From a virus, in IMG/VR virus record IMGVR_UViG_3300028654_000025, positions 1-48,377 of that record: 48,377 nucleotides of DNA; one strand, 5' to 3'. The notes beneath the pieces were generated by a model. That model saw only the letters and a list, made by a program, of their open reading frames with translations. It did not search any database and had not been told where the DNA came from. This document shows, piece by piece, positions 7,834 through 17,613 of this stretch (position 1 is the stretch's first letter; every line of letters begins with the position of its first letter). A program made the position numbers and the translations under genes.

Positions 7834-8621
7834 TCTTCAACATCGTCTTTTGGGCGGTAGGCGGGTGGTTCACTTGGGTTGCAGTCGGGGTGGGCGTCGT
7901 GGGGGCCGTTGGCAGCTATGCGGCGTCCTCGCGGGTGAGAGCCCCTGGAGCGGTCCAGTATCAGCCGGTGGACCCAGGAGCTGTTGCGAGTCAGACGATT
8001 GACTCCGACAGCGCTAACCTGGCGAAAGCGAACCAACTTACCAGCGGGATCAACCAGTTTTCACAGGGGCAGGCCAACTCTATGATGGAACAGGCGCTCC
8101 CCGGTTGGGGGAAGTTGCAGTCCTCGATGACCAGTACGACGGAGGATCTGTTGAAGAATCCCTACGACCTGCCGCCCGACGTGCAGCAGAACCTTGAGCG
8201 CCTCTCTGCTGAGAAGGGGATCAGCGCGGGCACTCGCGGGCAGTTCAACGATTTCTCGCTCATGCGTGACTTCGGGGTGAACGAACTTCAGTACGGTCAG
8301 AGCCGGATTAATCAAGCGTCCGGACTCTATCAGCTTCTCGCTTCCACGGCCCCGAGGGTCAACCCGGTGTCACCGATGGCTTTCATGGTCACCCCTTCCG
8401 AGGCGATCCAGCAGCAGCAGCACACGAACGACCAGAATCAGGCGATCAATCAGGGCAACCAGAACGCGATCGCAGCCGCGAACAACTACCGGATGCAGGC
8501 GTTGTCGAACTCGTTCGCACAAATCGGCAGTATGGGCTCGCTGTTCAGCGGGGCTGTGGGAGGCGGTAGCAGAGGTGGAGGCGGTAGCGGAGGTGGAGGA
8601 GGACTGTTCGGGGGAGGATAA
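7830..8621 (+). CDS. Membrane-anchored internal virion/ejection-type protein
   Basis: A 263-residue protein with a hydrophobic N-terminus (residues 1-34, WAVGGWFTWVAVGVGVVGAVG), a long Gln/Asn/Ser-rich helical body and a pure Gly/Ser-rich tail (about 245-263). The NQAINQGNQNAIAAANNYRMQ region is typical of internal core proteins of short-tailed phages that are injected with the DNA. It overlaps the cupin gene by ATGA and precedes two further internal-protein candidates. Confidence 0.55.
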   Translation: MIFNIVFWAVGGWFTWVAVGVGVVGAVGSYAASSRVRAPGAVQYQPVDPGAVASQTIDSDSANLAKANQLTSGINQFSQGQANSMMEQALPGWGKLQSSMTSTTEDLLKNPYDLPPDVQQNLERLSAEKGISAGTRGQFNDFSLMRDFGVNELQYGQSRINQASGLYQLLASTAPRVNPVSPMAFMVTPSEAIQQQQHTNDQNQAINQGNQNAIAAANNYRMQALSNSFAQIGSMGSLFSGAVGGGSRGGGGSGGGGGLFGGG

Positions 8622-8624
8622 AAC

Positions 8625-9671
8625 ATGGCCGTACTACCAACATTCGATCCGCAGGGGAGGGCAACGGACGCCAGCCAGGTCGCCAATACGACCCGAGACA
8701 GTATGTCGTCCATGATGGAGCGGGCCGCCGAGTCGCGCCGGCAGGACCAGCAACTTGCGATGCAGAAGGAGCAGTGGGACTTCCAGAAGCCCATCATGCA
8801 GGCTAAGGCGAACGCCGACATGCAGGAGTTCGGGGCAAAGATGTACGCGGTTAAACAGACGCAGGATCTCCGGGCGCAGTTCAATGCTTCCGTCCCACAG
8901 ATCATGGCGGAGATAGCACAGGTTGACAGATCGGCTTATGTCCCACCGAATCAGCAGACGCCAACTACCGAAGGACCGGCGGGCGCAGACGAATTCCGTA
9001 CTCCATTACCGAATACACCAGGGAACAAGGTGGCTCCCCAGCAGAATACCATGGGCGATACGGACTGGGCTGGACAAGCACAGCGGTATGACACTCTCGC
9101 AGCGAAGTTGTCTCCTTTTGCCGGTTTACGCGAAGGCAAGGCACTTATTGATACGCTTCAAGCGCAGGGGCTTCAGGCACACGCTCGCTTTCTTGCTTCA
9201 GCGCAACAGAAGTTCTTGACCACCCAGAAGGGTCTTGAGTTAGACTCACTAGAGCAACGGAAACTCTGGGATATCCAGGCTAGTGCGAATCTGGACAAGC
9301 AGAACAACGACGCTAAGATTCTGATCGAGCAGAGTCGGACCAACACGATTGCGCAGATGCACGTTCAAGCGGCGCTCGAAAGCGATCCGCAGGTGCGATT
9401 GCAGAAGGCGAAAAGTCTGGACACCCAGGCGAGTCAACTCGAAGCTACGGGCGGCGACCCCGAAGCGGTGAAACTCTTGCGCGAGTCTGCGCAGGCGTGG
9501 CGGATCATGACCAAAGTCGAGCCGGCTCCAACGGTCAGTGACGCCCAGTTGAACGCTCTGATCACCAAGGGTTCCACCGGAACGTCCCCCGCACCGGTAC
9601 CGGTACCGACACCCGCGAAAAAGAACCCCGACGTGGTTCCAACAATCGATTTGGGCAAAAAACTATTCTGA
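8625..9671 (+). CDS. Putative internal virion protein, Gln-rich coiled coil
   Basis: A 348-residue protein. Residues 25-90 form an alpha-helix rich in Gln, Met, Glu and Arg (MMERAAESRRQDQQLAMQKE), and 150-290 is again helical. A Pro/Thr linker and a short basic C-terminus follow. No signal peptide or enzyme motif. Its stop TGA shares one base with the next gene's ATG (9671). Composition and order suggest an ejected internal protein, but no family was recognised. Confidence 0.55.
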   Translation: MAVLPTFDPQGRATDASQVANTTRDSMSSMMERAAESRRQDQQLAMQKEQWDFQKPIMQAKANADMQEFGAKMYAVKQTQDLRAQFNASVPQIMAEIAQVDRSAYVPPNQQTPTTEGPAGADEFRTPLPNTPGNKVAPQQNTMGDTDWAGQAQRYDTLAAKLSPFAGLREGKALIDTLQAQGLQAHARFLASAQQKFLTTQKGLELDSLEQRKLWDIQASANLDKQNNDAKILIEQSRTNTIAQMHVQAALESDPQVRLQKAKSLDTQASQLEATGGDPEAVKLLRESAQAWRIMTKVEPAPTVSDAQLNALITKGSTGTSPAPVPVPTPAKKNPDVVPTIDLGKKLF

Positions 9672-12600
9672 TGGGCAAGATCCAAGAGATCGTTGACTCG
9701 CCCGAATTTGACCAGAAGACCCCGCTGGAAAAAGCGCAGTCCCGGTACATGTTGTTCGGGATCATGCTGGATCAGAACCCGGATGTGGCGAAACAGTTTG
9801 CCGAGACGGATGATGCCGGCAAGAAGTCCTTGGCAGATGCGTTTACAGCGGAGTTGACCAGGCGGTTTCCGAAGCAGTTCACAGTCTCAGGGAACAGATA
9901 CTGGTTGGATGACCAGGGGAATTATATCCGCAGCGATCGAGGAGGCGGTTGGTTATTGGATAACAAGAGTACCCAAGGGACTCAGGTGTATGCCCCTGTC
10001 GAAGGTTCTGATGTGCGTACTCCTATCTACGATACCGCGACGGAGACGGTGTTAGAGAACCTTCACAAACCCGAGTTCGCGCAGGCCGCGGGTACACTAA
10101 CTCCCGAGGAGCGCAAGAGTATCGCACCACTCGCTTACGAGCGATTTGGGCCAAACACGGACGCAAACTACTTCGGAAACCTGACGGACCTGATGCCCAG
10201 ACCGGAAGGAGTTGTTTCGCAGATTCTTCCAACTGCAGCCCGGGTGGGGATGCCGATCATTGCGGCCATCGGAACTGGTGGTGACGTGCCATCCATGGCG
10301 AAGGCGGGGGCTGCTGGAGAGATTACCGCACAAGCGATTGAGCGGTATCAGGGTACCAGACGCGATTACAGTCCTGAAGCCGTGGCATTGAACACAGTCC
10401 TGTCGATTATCCCCGGAAGTAAACTGGCCGCCTTCGAGAACCCCATCGCTAAGGTGGCAGTTGGGATGGCGCAGCGCGGGTTGGAGGGTGCCGCGATCGG
10501 TGCCGGGGCACAGGGGGCCAGCCAACTTTACGGGAACGAGCCGTTCAGTTTGAGTCAGATCGGAGAGGCCGCGAAGTACGGGATGGGTTTGGGTGCGGTC
10601 CTCGGCGGTCTGGAGGGTGGACTCGCCGCCAAACTGGCGGGAAAGAATTTGGCTGAACAAGCGGATATCCTCGCTCGGGCAAAAGAGTCTGCGACCAAGG
10701 AGCAGACGGCGGCTATCGAGACGGTTCAGGAGCAGATTAATCAACAACTTGGGATCGGGCAGGAGGTTAAGCCAGCGGCCGAGTCCGCCGCAGTGATTGA
10801 TCAAGGATTGAACGCTGCCGGGGATATGGTTCCGCCGCACAACGCGCAAGAGTCAATGGGGGTGATTCAAGGGGCCATCGCGGAGAAGCGTGCTGCTTGG
10901 CGGGCCGCGGCGGCTGATCAGGTTGAGAATGCCGGGGTCCGAGCGGAAGGACTCAACGCCGCAAGGGCTGAGGAACTGCAGCAGGGAATTACAGAGAATC
11001 AGTTGACAGCACCGGAGACGGTCGCAACGACCACTGGAGCTGATGTGCCGCCGGTCGTTGATCTCACCCGGCATCTCAACGACCTTGACGCGCAGCACGG
11101 GGCGGGCGTCGGTGCCGCGCGGGAGCGTGCTCGGGTGAACGAAGGACTGGACGCTCTGGAACCGCCGACTCCCGAGATGTCCTCGCAGGCGGCGCGGATG
11201 CTGGAGACGTATGGTCGGGTTAGCCCGCAGGTCATGGCAGGCATGGCCGGCGGTGGCGCCGGGGCCGTGGTCGGTAGTGCGCAAGGCATGGCGACTGAGG
11301 GCACCCCGGAGGAGCGTCTGAAGCGCGCAGTGGCCGGAGCTACCCGGGATGCGGTCATCGGCTTCTCGTTGGGTTACACTGGAGTTGGGATGCTCAAGTA
11401 CGCTCGCGATCCGGCTGCGTACACGGCGAATGTTCGGGGGATGCTCTACCACATGGCGACCGGGACAGAGGACATGCCCGACTGGTATCTCAAATTCCGC
11501 TCAACCCCAGTTATGCAGAACTTGCGTGAAGGCTGGTACAACAGCCGGTCAATCGTGAAGGACCAGGTGGCGAAGGTTGCCTCGAAACTGACGGAGACGG
11601 GGCAAGCCTTGGCTGCTGGTAGCAATCCATTCCTTGCGGGTAAACTATATCCCCGCGTTTCCTCGGTGCTTGAGCAGGTGGTGAAGCGTGACGTGAACGC
11701 TTCGGCAACCGCCATCGGTGAAGCGGCCAAGGCGTCTCCACTTGGACACGACAAGTTCGTTCAGGAGTTCAATCTGTGGATGGAGGCGCGGCACACTCCC
11801 GACTATAACGCGGCCCGTGTGGCGGTCGGCGAACCACTCAATCGGATGGACGATGCCGCGGCGGCATTGATCATGGACAGGGCTCGGCAGACGGGATTGG
11901 AACCGGTGTTCGAGGACCTGGCGAAGAAGTACGTTCAGCCGTTGATCCAGGAGGACCGGAGAATCCGGGTTCAGTCGGGGTTGCTCGACCCAGAACATGT
12001 GACCCAGTGGGAGACGGAGTTTCCGAACTATGTTCCGCTCAACCGCGAGATTCCCGAAGAGGGACTCACGGTCCATGGCGGAGGTGGAGGGCCAGGGATC
12101 AGTGTTCTCAGTTCCGGCATCAAGGGGGCTCATGGTTCGGATCTCCCGGTGGCGGATATCCTTGGCAGCGTCTACGCTAACTATACAGATTCCGTACAGC
12201 GCGCGGCGCGCAACGAGGTGGCACAGTCGGCGATCAACTTCTTCCGCGAAGCGGAGACGGTGGGAGAGCCGATCCCCGGAGTTGAAGTCCGCAAACCCAA
12301 GGTCATCGGCAACCGGGGCAAAGTTCCGCTCTACGAAACGTTCGACCCGACGCAGGCTATCGAGGCCAGATTCGACGGCAAACCGGTGCGGGCGTATTTC
12401 ACCGATCCCCGGATGGCTCTGGCCTACGGGAACTTGAACGCTGACGAGCTGATGTGGGGGGTTCGGCACATTGCTGAAATGAGTCGGATGGTGGCGGGGA
12501 TGAAGACCCGGCTATCGGTGGATTTCATTCTGCGTAACGTGCCACGGGATCGGATGGATGCAGCCGCAGAAGCCGCCTCGCGCGGGGATGCTCGGGGGGC

Positions 12601-14182
12601 GTTTGACCTGATGAATCCTTGGGCAGCGGCCAAAGGCGACTTCATGCCCGCGATTGACGCGGCGCTCGGTAGAAGTACCCCGAGAGCAGACGAGTTTAAT
12701 CGGATGGTGATGGCTGGAGGATTGCCGGGAGGCTGGGCGTCTTCGACCAAGGAGGAGTTTTATAACTTTGTGAAAGTGTGGGAGAAAGAGCGGCAGAATC
12801 CCTTGTTCTGGACTAAGGACAAGGTAATGCAGATATATGACATGTTAGGGGAAGTCTCCGAAGGGTCTACCAGGTTCGCCGCATGGCGCCGCGCATTGGA
12901 TGTGGGGGCTACGGAAAAAGAAGCAGCCCTGGCGGCGAGAGACTCATCTCTGGATTTCAACATGCGCGGGACTCACACGCCCCTCGCCGGGGCGCTCTAC
13001 AACTTCTTCAATCCGGCAGTTCAGTCAGTCGTCAAGGCCGGGAAATGGGGCATTCGAAATCCGGGAGTGGTACCGGCGATGATCTCTACGGCATACGCGA
13101 TTTCCAAGACTACAGACGCAATTAATTCCAGTTGGGACCCGGACTGGAAGAAGAACCCACAGGTAAACTATGGGAGGATGAACGGCTATCCGGTGATCTA
13201 CGGCAAGGACAAGAAGACCGGGGAGTACCTCACGATCACACTCCCAGTAGCGCAGTCGATGCGCCCGGCAAAGGCTCTCATGGACTTCTCGCAGGATTTG
13301 GCGGACGGAACGATCAACAGTGATTCGATTCCGAATCAGTTGGCGCGAGTCGCGGTGATCTCCTTGGACGCTGCGAATCCTCTGGGGAACAGCAACTCGG
13401 TACTCGGGTCACTCACACCGAGCGTTGTTCGACCCGCGTTCGACGCGACGTACAACCGGGATTGGAATAATAAGCCGATTGTGCCTCTTCGGCAGGAAGA
13501 GAACCCGCTTATTCAGGAGTATGGGAAGTACGCGCCGGGAATGCTGAATAGTCCGCAAGGACGCATTGCTATTGCGGTTACGAACACCCTGCACAACGAA
13601 CTCGGGGTCAGCATCTCTCCGGGCAAACTGCGTTACACGGTAGCCCAGTACGGTGCCGGGCCGGCGAAGACGGCTGCACAGTTGACCCAACTGGTTGAGG
13701 ACATGATGCAGGGGTCGGTCAAGGCGACGGATATTCCCGGTATCGCGGGAGTGACCGGACGGTACTCGGGAGACAACCGTCAGGTGGTCCAGCCCGGAGC
13801 GCAGAAGGGGATGAACGATCTCTCGGATACGTACACAGACTGGACGATGCAACAGACCGCGCGAACAGCGCAGGTCAACAAGGCCGCGCAGGAGTGGGAT
13901 GCTCAGACTCCTGATCAACGCCGGCAAGTTCTAATGTCTGCGGACGCGGATCTTCGGAATAAGATCATCGCCAGGTTGAAGAAACAGGACGACGACCCCA
14001 TGGAGGTACAGATCAAGTCTGCTCCGGTGGCTGTTCGAGCCGGATACATCTTGAAGCAACTTGACGAGGCACAGACTGCGGAAGATCAGCGGGCCAAACT
14101 TCTACTCTGGAAGGGGCAGGGGCTTTTGACTCCCGACGTTCTCCGGGCCATCCAATTGCAGCGGGCTACTGGGAAGAACTGA
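9671..14182 (+). CDS. Very large internal virion protein with LPD38-like region
   Basis: A 1503-residue protein, the longest gene here. The N-terminal 100 residues are helical. Hydrophobic Gly/Ala-rich segments near 195-290 and 520-570 could insert in membranes. The segment around 935-960 (MSRMVAGMKTRLSVDFILRNVPRD) resembles LPD38, a large-polyvalent-protein-associated domain found in huge proteins of short-tailed phages. The C-terminal third is helical and Gln-rich. Such proteins are packed inside the capsid and delivered with the DNA. No lytic transglycosylase motif was seen. It ends 2 bp from the convergent glycan operon with no terminator. Confidence 0.65.
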   Translation: MGKIQEIVDSPEFDQKTPLEKAQSRYMLFGIMLDQNPDVAKQFAETDDAGKKSLADAFTAELTRRFPKQFTVSGNRYWLDDQGNYIRSDRGGGWLLDNKSTQGTQVYAPVEGSDVRTPIYDTATETVLENLHKPEFAQAAGTLTPEERKSIAPLAYERFGPNTDANYFGNLTDLMPRPEGVVSQILPTAARVGMPIIAAIGTGGDVPSMAKAGAAGEITAQAIERYQGTRRDYSPEAVALNTVLSIIPGSKLAAFENPIAKVAVGMAQRGLEGAAIGAGAQGASQLYGNEPFSLSQIGEAAKYGMGLGAVLGGLEGGLAAKLAGKNLAEQADILARAKESATKEQTAAIETVQEQINQQLGIGQEVKPAAESAAVIDQGLNAAGDMVPPHNAQESMGVIQGAIAEKRAAWRAAAADQVENAGVRAEGLNAARAEELQQGITENQLTAPETVATTTGADVPPVVDLTRHLNDLDAQHGAGVGAARERARVNEGLDALEPPTPEMSSQAARMLETYGRVSPQVMAGMAGGGAGAVVGSAQGMATEGTPEERLKRAVAGATRDAVIGFSLGYTGVGMLKYARDPAAYTANVRGMLYHMATGTEDMPDWYLKFRSTPVMQNLREGWYNSRSIVKDQVAKVASKLTETGQALAAGSNPFLAGKLYPRVSSVLEQVVKRDVNASATAIGEAAKASPLGHDKFVQEFNLWMEARHTPDYNAARVAVGEPLNRMDDAAAALIMDRARQTGLEPVFEDLAKKYVQPLIQEDRRIRVQSGLLDPEHVTQWETEFPNYVPLNREIPEEGLTVHGGGGGPGISVLSSGIKGAHGSDLPVADILGSVYANYTDSVQRAARNEVAQSAINFFREAETVGEPIPGVEVRKPKVIGNRGKVPLYETFDPTQAIEARFDGKPVRAYFTDPRMALAYGNLNADELMWGVRHIAEMSRMVAGMKTRLSVDFILRNVPRDRMDAAAEAASRGDARGAFDLMNPWAAAKGDFMPAIDAALGRSTPRADEFNRMVMAGGLPGGWASSTKEEFYNFVKVWEKERQNPLFWTKDKVMQIYDMLGEVSEGSTRFAAWRRALDVGATEKEAALAARDSSLDFNMRGTHTPLAGALYNFFNPAVQSVVKAGKWGIRNPGVVPAMISTAYAISKTTDAINSSWDPDWKKNPQVNYGRMNGYPVIYGKDKKTGEYLTITLPVAQSMRPAKALMDFSQDLADGTINSDSIPNQLARVAVISLDAANPLGNSNSVLGSLTPSVVRPAFDATYNRDWNNKPIVPLRQEENPLIQEYGKYAPGMLNSPQGRIAIAVTNTLHNELGVSISPGKLRYTVAQYGAGPAKTAAQLTQLVEDMMQGSVKATDIPGIAGVTGRYSGDNRQVVQPGAQKGMNDLSDTYTDWTMQQTARTAQVNKAAQEWDAQTPDQRRQVLMSADADLRNKIIARLKKQDDDPMEVQIKSAPVAVRAGYILKQLDEAQTAEDQRAKLLLWKGQGLLTPDVLRAIQLQRATGKN

Positions 14183-14184
14183 CT

Positions 14185-14841
14185 TCAGCCAGCAAACTGA
14201 TCAGCCGCGTTGGGATGGCGCAGGTGGGGTGCCCACGATCCAGACCACCAGTGGACGCCAATCGTGCGGTCGGTGATGCGTGAGCGATCAGGCTTCTCGA
14301 ACCAAGCCCACGGGTACAGCACTTCCTTGGCGTACACCGTGATCCCGCAAACGGTCTGTTCCGTGCCGTCCATCCGCAGTCCGTAGGCCCGAAGGATGTC
14401 GGTGAATAGGACGGGAGCGGGTGCCGTGGGGTCGCAGTCCGGGGGCATTTGCGAGATCCGGCGCATACACTCGAAATTGAGCTGGTGACCCTTGGAACTG
14501 CCTATGGCTGCACAGTTGACCGATGCCAATTTGGCATCGTCCGTCTGCCAGCCGGTGAAGTATTTGAGCGACGTGTCCGGGGCTTTCAGCAGCTCCATGT
14601 CGTTGTCCAGGTAAACGCCGCCGTACTTCCACAGCGCCCACACGCGGAGGTAGTTTGAGGCGTTGACCGGGCGCTGTTTCACAGCTTGCCGGAACCAAGG
14701 GGTGTCAGGGCTGTTGGTGTCGTTCCACTCCATGAACTCCCAGTCGGGGAGCACGCGGCGCCATGACTCGAAGCATCGCTTGTTGAGGGCCGAGGGCTTC
14801 TGTCCGCCGAAGAAACCGAAATGGAGGATCTTGTTGATCAT
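14185..14841 (-). CDS. Glycosyltransferase, DXD-type (GT32/OCH1-like)
   Basis: A 218-residue protein starting MINKILHFGFFGG. The signature SNYLRVWALWKYGGVYLDND (residues 62-81) is the sugar-nucleotide/metal-binding region of Gly_transf_sug enzymes, with Asp79-Asn80-Asp81 as the DXD motif. A WWSGSW segment near the C-terminus fits the family. It transfers a sugar from a nucleotide donor; donor and acceptor cannot be read from sequence. It is the last gene of the operon, with an ATGA overlap to the methyltransferase at 14838-14841. Confidence 0.85.
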   Translation of the reverse strand: MINKILHFGFFGGQKPSALNKRCFESWRRVLPDWEFMEWNDTNSPDTPWFRQAVKQRPVNASNYLRVWALWKYGGVYLDNDMELLKAPDTSLKYFTGWQTDDAKLASVNCAAIGSSKGHQLNFECMRRISQMPPDCDPTAPAPVLFTDILRAYGLRMDGTEQTVCGITVYAKEVLYPWAWFEKPDRSRITDRTIGVHWWSGSWAPHLRHPNAADQFAG

Positions 14842-15380
14842 CGGCGTTTGAGGCAGAACGACGGCCAGTCTCCCTCGCAGGTGACGACTTCCAGTTCCCA
14901 TGGGTAGTGAGAGCAGAACTCCGCTACCGCTTTTATCGTGCCGAAGTTGAGCGCTTCGTAGGTGGTGTAGTCGTGGCCCATCAGGATGCCAGTCGGCTTC
15001 AGACGTTTCTCCCAGAGGATCAGGTCTTGCAGTACGAACTGGAAGCGATGGTTGGAGTCGATGAACACAGCATCGAGAGGCGGTATGTCTGTGTTTTCCA
15101 ATGCCACATCGTCTGAGAAACCCCGGATGACGGTAACTCGCTCCCCCGCGAATCGCTCCTTCACCACGCGCATGTTGTCGTCGTGGTTCAGGTCGTTGCA
15201 GGTGTCTGTATAGACCCGTGGGTTCTGTTTCACCCAGGCGTCGATCAGGTACAGTCTGGCGACGTTGGGACAGGTGAGGATCTCGGCGGAGAAGTCTCCG
15301 CGCAGGACGCCAACCTCGGCGACGATGGAGCCAGCGGGGAGGCGTTTGATCAGATCGATGCGAGCAGGAAGACGGATCAT
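14838..15380 (-). CDS. SAM-dependent methyltransferase (class I)
   Basis: A 180-residue protein. Motif I VAEVGVLRGDFSAEIL (about 20-35) binds SAM. LYLIDAW supplies the acidic residue after strand 2. LDAVFIDSNHRFQFVLQDL is the motif IV region of Methyltransf_24-type enzymes, followed by LKPTGILMGHDY. Embedded in a glycosyltransferase operon, it most likely O-methylates a sugar, perhaps as a chain cap. ATGA overlaps occur on both sides (14838 and 15377). Confidence 0.85.
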   Translation of the reverse strand: MIRLPARIDLIKRLPAGSIVAEVGVLRGDFSAEILTCPNVARLYLIDAWVKQNPRVYTDTCNDLNHDDNMRVVKERFAGERVTVIRGFSDDVALENTDIPPLDAVFIDSNHRFQFVLQDLILWEKRLKPTGILMGHDYTTYEALNFGTIKAVAEFCSHYPWELEVVTCEGDWPSFCLKRR

Positions 15381-16126
15381 GGGTTGATGATTTGTCGGAT
15401 GTTGCGGCGGATCTGGTTGAGCTTCTTCAAAGCGTGGGTGGCACCGTCGATCTGGCAGCCCCAGTTGTGCGCCTTGTTGACGGCGGACATGCGGGCGCGG
15501 TGCGCGTCGTAGCGCGCGGCGATGTCCTTGGTGGGGCCGATGTGATGGTAGTGCAGCAGCCAGGTCGGCGGCAGGGTCGGGACGGACGGGGAAACGAACT
15601 GAGTGCCGTCGTGCAGTTCGGCGGTGCAGTCGTGCGCCCCGGCGCCGAAACCGATGGACTTCACCAGATGCGGGGTGAAGAGTGCCGGCTTGCTGCCGTA
15701 CTGAGGTTCCGGGGAGCCCATGAAAACCTCATCGTAGATTTGTCCCTCGGTGGTGGGGTACTTCAGGCTCAGCATCTCGAACCCGTGCAGCTTCACAACC
15801 GGGATCTGGTGGTCGATGTAGGTCTGGAGCACCATGTCACCCTCGGGGAGAAACACGAGTTCGTCAGCGTCCACCACGATCACCCAATCTGCCTGGGTGC
15901 CGAGCCAGCAGATGTTCTTTTCCTTCATCAGCAGTTCGTCATTGATCTCGCCCTTGGTATCCCAGTCCACGATCTCGGCGCCAGCGGTTTCGGCGAGGGC
16001 GCGGCTGCCGTCGGTGGAGAAGGCGTCGTGCAGCACCATGCGCGAACAGAACGTGGCGTAGTGCCGGAACGCATACTTGAGAATGCGTTCCTCGTTGAAA
16101 CCGAAGATATGAACGTCAATGGTCAC
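15377..16126 (-). CDS. Glycosyltransferase, GT2-like
   Basis: A 249-residue protein. The opening IFGFNEERILKYAFRHY is the nucleotide-sugar-binding start seen in Glyco_tranf_2_4/GT92-like enzymes. WVIVVDADELVF (81-92) gives the DXD-like Asp86-x-Asp88. A C-terminal LLHYHHIGPTKDIAARYDAHR stretch is also characteristic. It probably uses a soluble nucleotide sugar in the cytoplasm. It overlaps both neighbours by four bases. Confidence 0.8.
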   Translation of the reverse strand: MTIDVHIFGFNEERILKYAFRHYATFCSRMVLHDAFSTDGSRALAETAGAEIVDWDTKGEINDELLMKEKNICWLGTQADWVIVVDADELVFLPEGDMVLQTYIDHQIPVVKLHGFEMLSLKYPTTEGQIYDEVFMGSPEPQYGSKPALFTPHLVKSIGFGAGAHDCTAELHDGTQFVSPSVPTLPPTWLLHYHHIGPTKDIAARYDAHRARMSAVNKAHNWGCQIDGATHALKKLNQIRRNIRQIINP

Positions 16127-17613
16127 CGCGGGGGAGACTTCTGTCCTGCGGTTGAAAACCCGGCGTACAGAGCCGCGTCAGGACCGAGGAACTCGGTCAG
16201 TTTCTTCAGTTCCGAGTCTTTCTTCCCGCCCCGGTCCACGGTGTTGTGGCCGGTGCCGTAACCCTTGCGTCCGGGCATCCCCTTGATGCCGATGGACAGG
16301 CGAGTTCGACCGTCGGTGGTCGGGTCGATCAAGGTCTGCTTGATGCCTGGGTGCCGCCAGATGCGGTTATCGAGGTAGGGGTCAATCGAGAGATCGACCA
16401 GTCGTTGGAGGATGGGGAAGAACTTCCGGCTGACGGCAGTCTCGCACAGACTGGCGTGGTCCATGTTGCCGTGGTCGTGCCACCAACGTCCCTTGACGTT
16501 GTAGTAGATCGCCCGGCCCTCGCCCACCACGTCGCCGGTCTTCAGGGCTCCCGTGATCATCGCCAGCCATGTCGGGGCGTACCAGTCGTCGTCTTCCCAG
16601 AAGACCAACCCGGAACCGAGGACTAGGTTGTTGTCCAGAATGTACTTTAGTTTGCGAATCATGCTTCCGGGGCCGGCGAAGTTGGGAAGGTAATAGTAAT
16701 ACTTGTGCAGGTCCCCGAGGAGCGGCTTGGTGCCGTCGTCCAGCACGAGCCACTGCGCGGGTTTGACGGTTTGTCGGGCCATGTACTTCTCGGCCAGGGC
16801 GAACGCCTCCGGGCGGTCTCCGGTGCAGGTGACCACGGTCAAACCGTCAAGGAAGACCGGGGGAGTCGGCTTGGCTGGCTCGGGCTCGACCGCGGGAGCG
16901 GTCGGCGTAGACGGCTTCACCACCGGGTCGAATCGGCGCGTGCGCAGGTAAGTTGACCATTTCTGAGCGCAGTAGAGTTGGTTCGCCATTCGGTTCTCGA
17001 AGACGCCGGGAACGTATCGGGAGGTAGCGCCGCGCTTGTGTTGGATGTCCAGCGGAACCGTAGTGATCTGGTAGCCGGCCTGCCGCACGCGCAGGGATAG
17101 ATCAGCATCCTCGCAGTAGGCGAAACGCAGCATCGGATCGAACAGGCCCAGCTTCTTGACCACCTCGGTGCGGCACATGAGGCAGGCGCCTTCGACGTAT
17201 TCCAGCTTCGGTCCGTACTGACCCTCAAACGCTTCGTCGAGTTGGCAGCACCCGCCGGCGGTGCCGACTAGGGCCATGTCCGGGTTGCCGTTGAAGGGTT
17301 CCAGCAGCGTTTGCAGACCACGGGGCGAAAGCTGTGTGTCGTCGTTGAGCAGGAGAAAGAACGGAGTCTCCACCATAGAGAGAGCCTTGACGCTGGGGCG
17401 GATGAAGCCCTCGTTGGTCTCGTTCTCCACCACGCGCACTCGACCGGGGTTCGCCCGTTCAACGTCGTGGAAGAAGGCAGCGGCCGGCGGGCTGCCGTTG
17501 GCCGTCAGGATCAGATCGAAGGTAACCCCCTTCTGCTCTAGCAGTGCCTTGATGCACTTGCGGGCGTGCGGAACGGCGACGTAGGTAACGATCGAAACGC
17601 TTATTGAATTCAT
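16123..17613 (-). CDS. Two-domain glycosyltransferase (GT2-GT2 fusion)
   Basis: A 496-residue protein. Domain 1 (1-225) is a GT2 of the rhamnosyltransferase type, with VSIVTY at the start, LLLNDDTQLS at 87-96, and the C-terminal FAYCEDADLSLRVRQAGY acceptor-site motif. A Pro-rich linker (about 232-253) follows. Domain 2 (255-496) starts LTVVTCTGDRPEAFALAEKY and has an acidic FWEDDDWY near 342, also GT2-like. Two active sites in one chain suggest sequential or alternating sugar addition. It overlaps neighbours at 17610-17613 and 16123-16126. Confidence 0.8.
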   Translation of the reverse strand: MNSISVSIVTYVAVPHARKCIKALLEQKGVTFDLILTANGSPPAAAFFHDVERANPGRVRVVENETNEGFIRPSVKALSMVETPFFLLLNDDTQLSPRGLQTLLEPFNGNPDMALVGTAGGCCQLDEAFEGQYGPKLEYVEGACLMCRTEVVKKLGLFDPMLRFAYCEDADLSLRVRQAGYQITTVPLDIQHKRGATSRYVPGVFENRMANQLYCAQKWSTYLRTRRFDPVVKPSTPTAPAVEPEPAKPTPPVFLDGLTVVTCTGDRPEAFALAEKYMARQTVKPAQWLVLDDGTKPLLGDLHKYYYYLPNFAGPGSMIRKLKYILDNNLVLGSGLVFWEDDDWYAPTWLAMITGALKTGDVVGEGRAIYYNVKGRWWHDHGNMDHASLCETAVSRKFFPILQRLVDLSIDPYLDNRIWRHPGIKQTLIDPTTDGRTRLSIGIKGMPGRKGYGTGHNTVDRGGKKDSELKKLTEFLGPDAALYAGFSTAGQKSPPR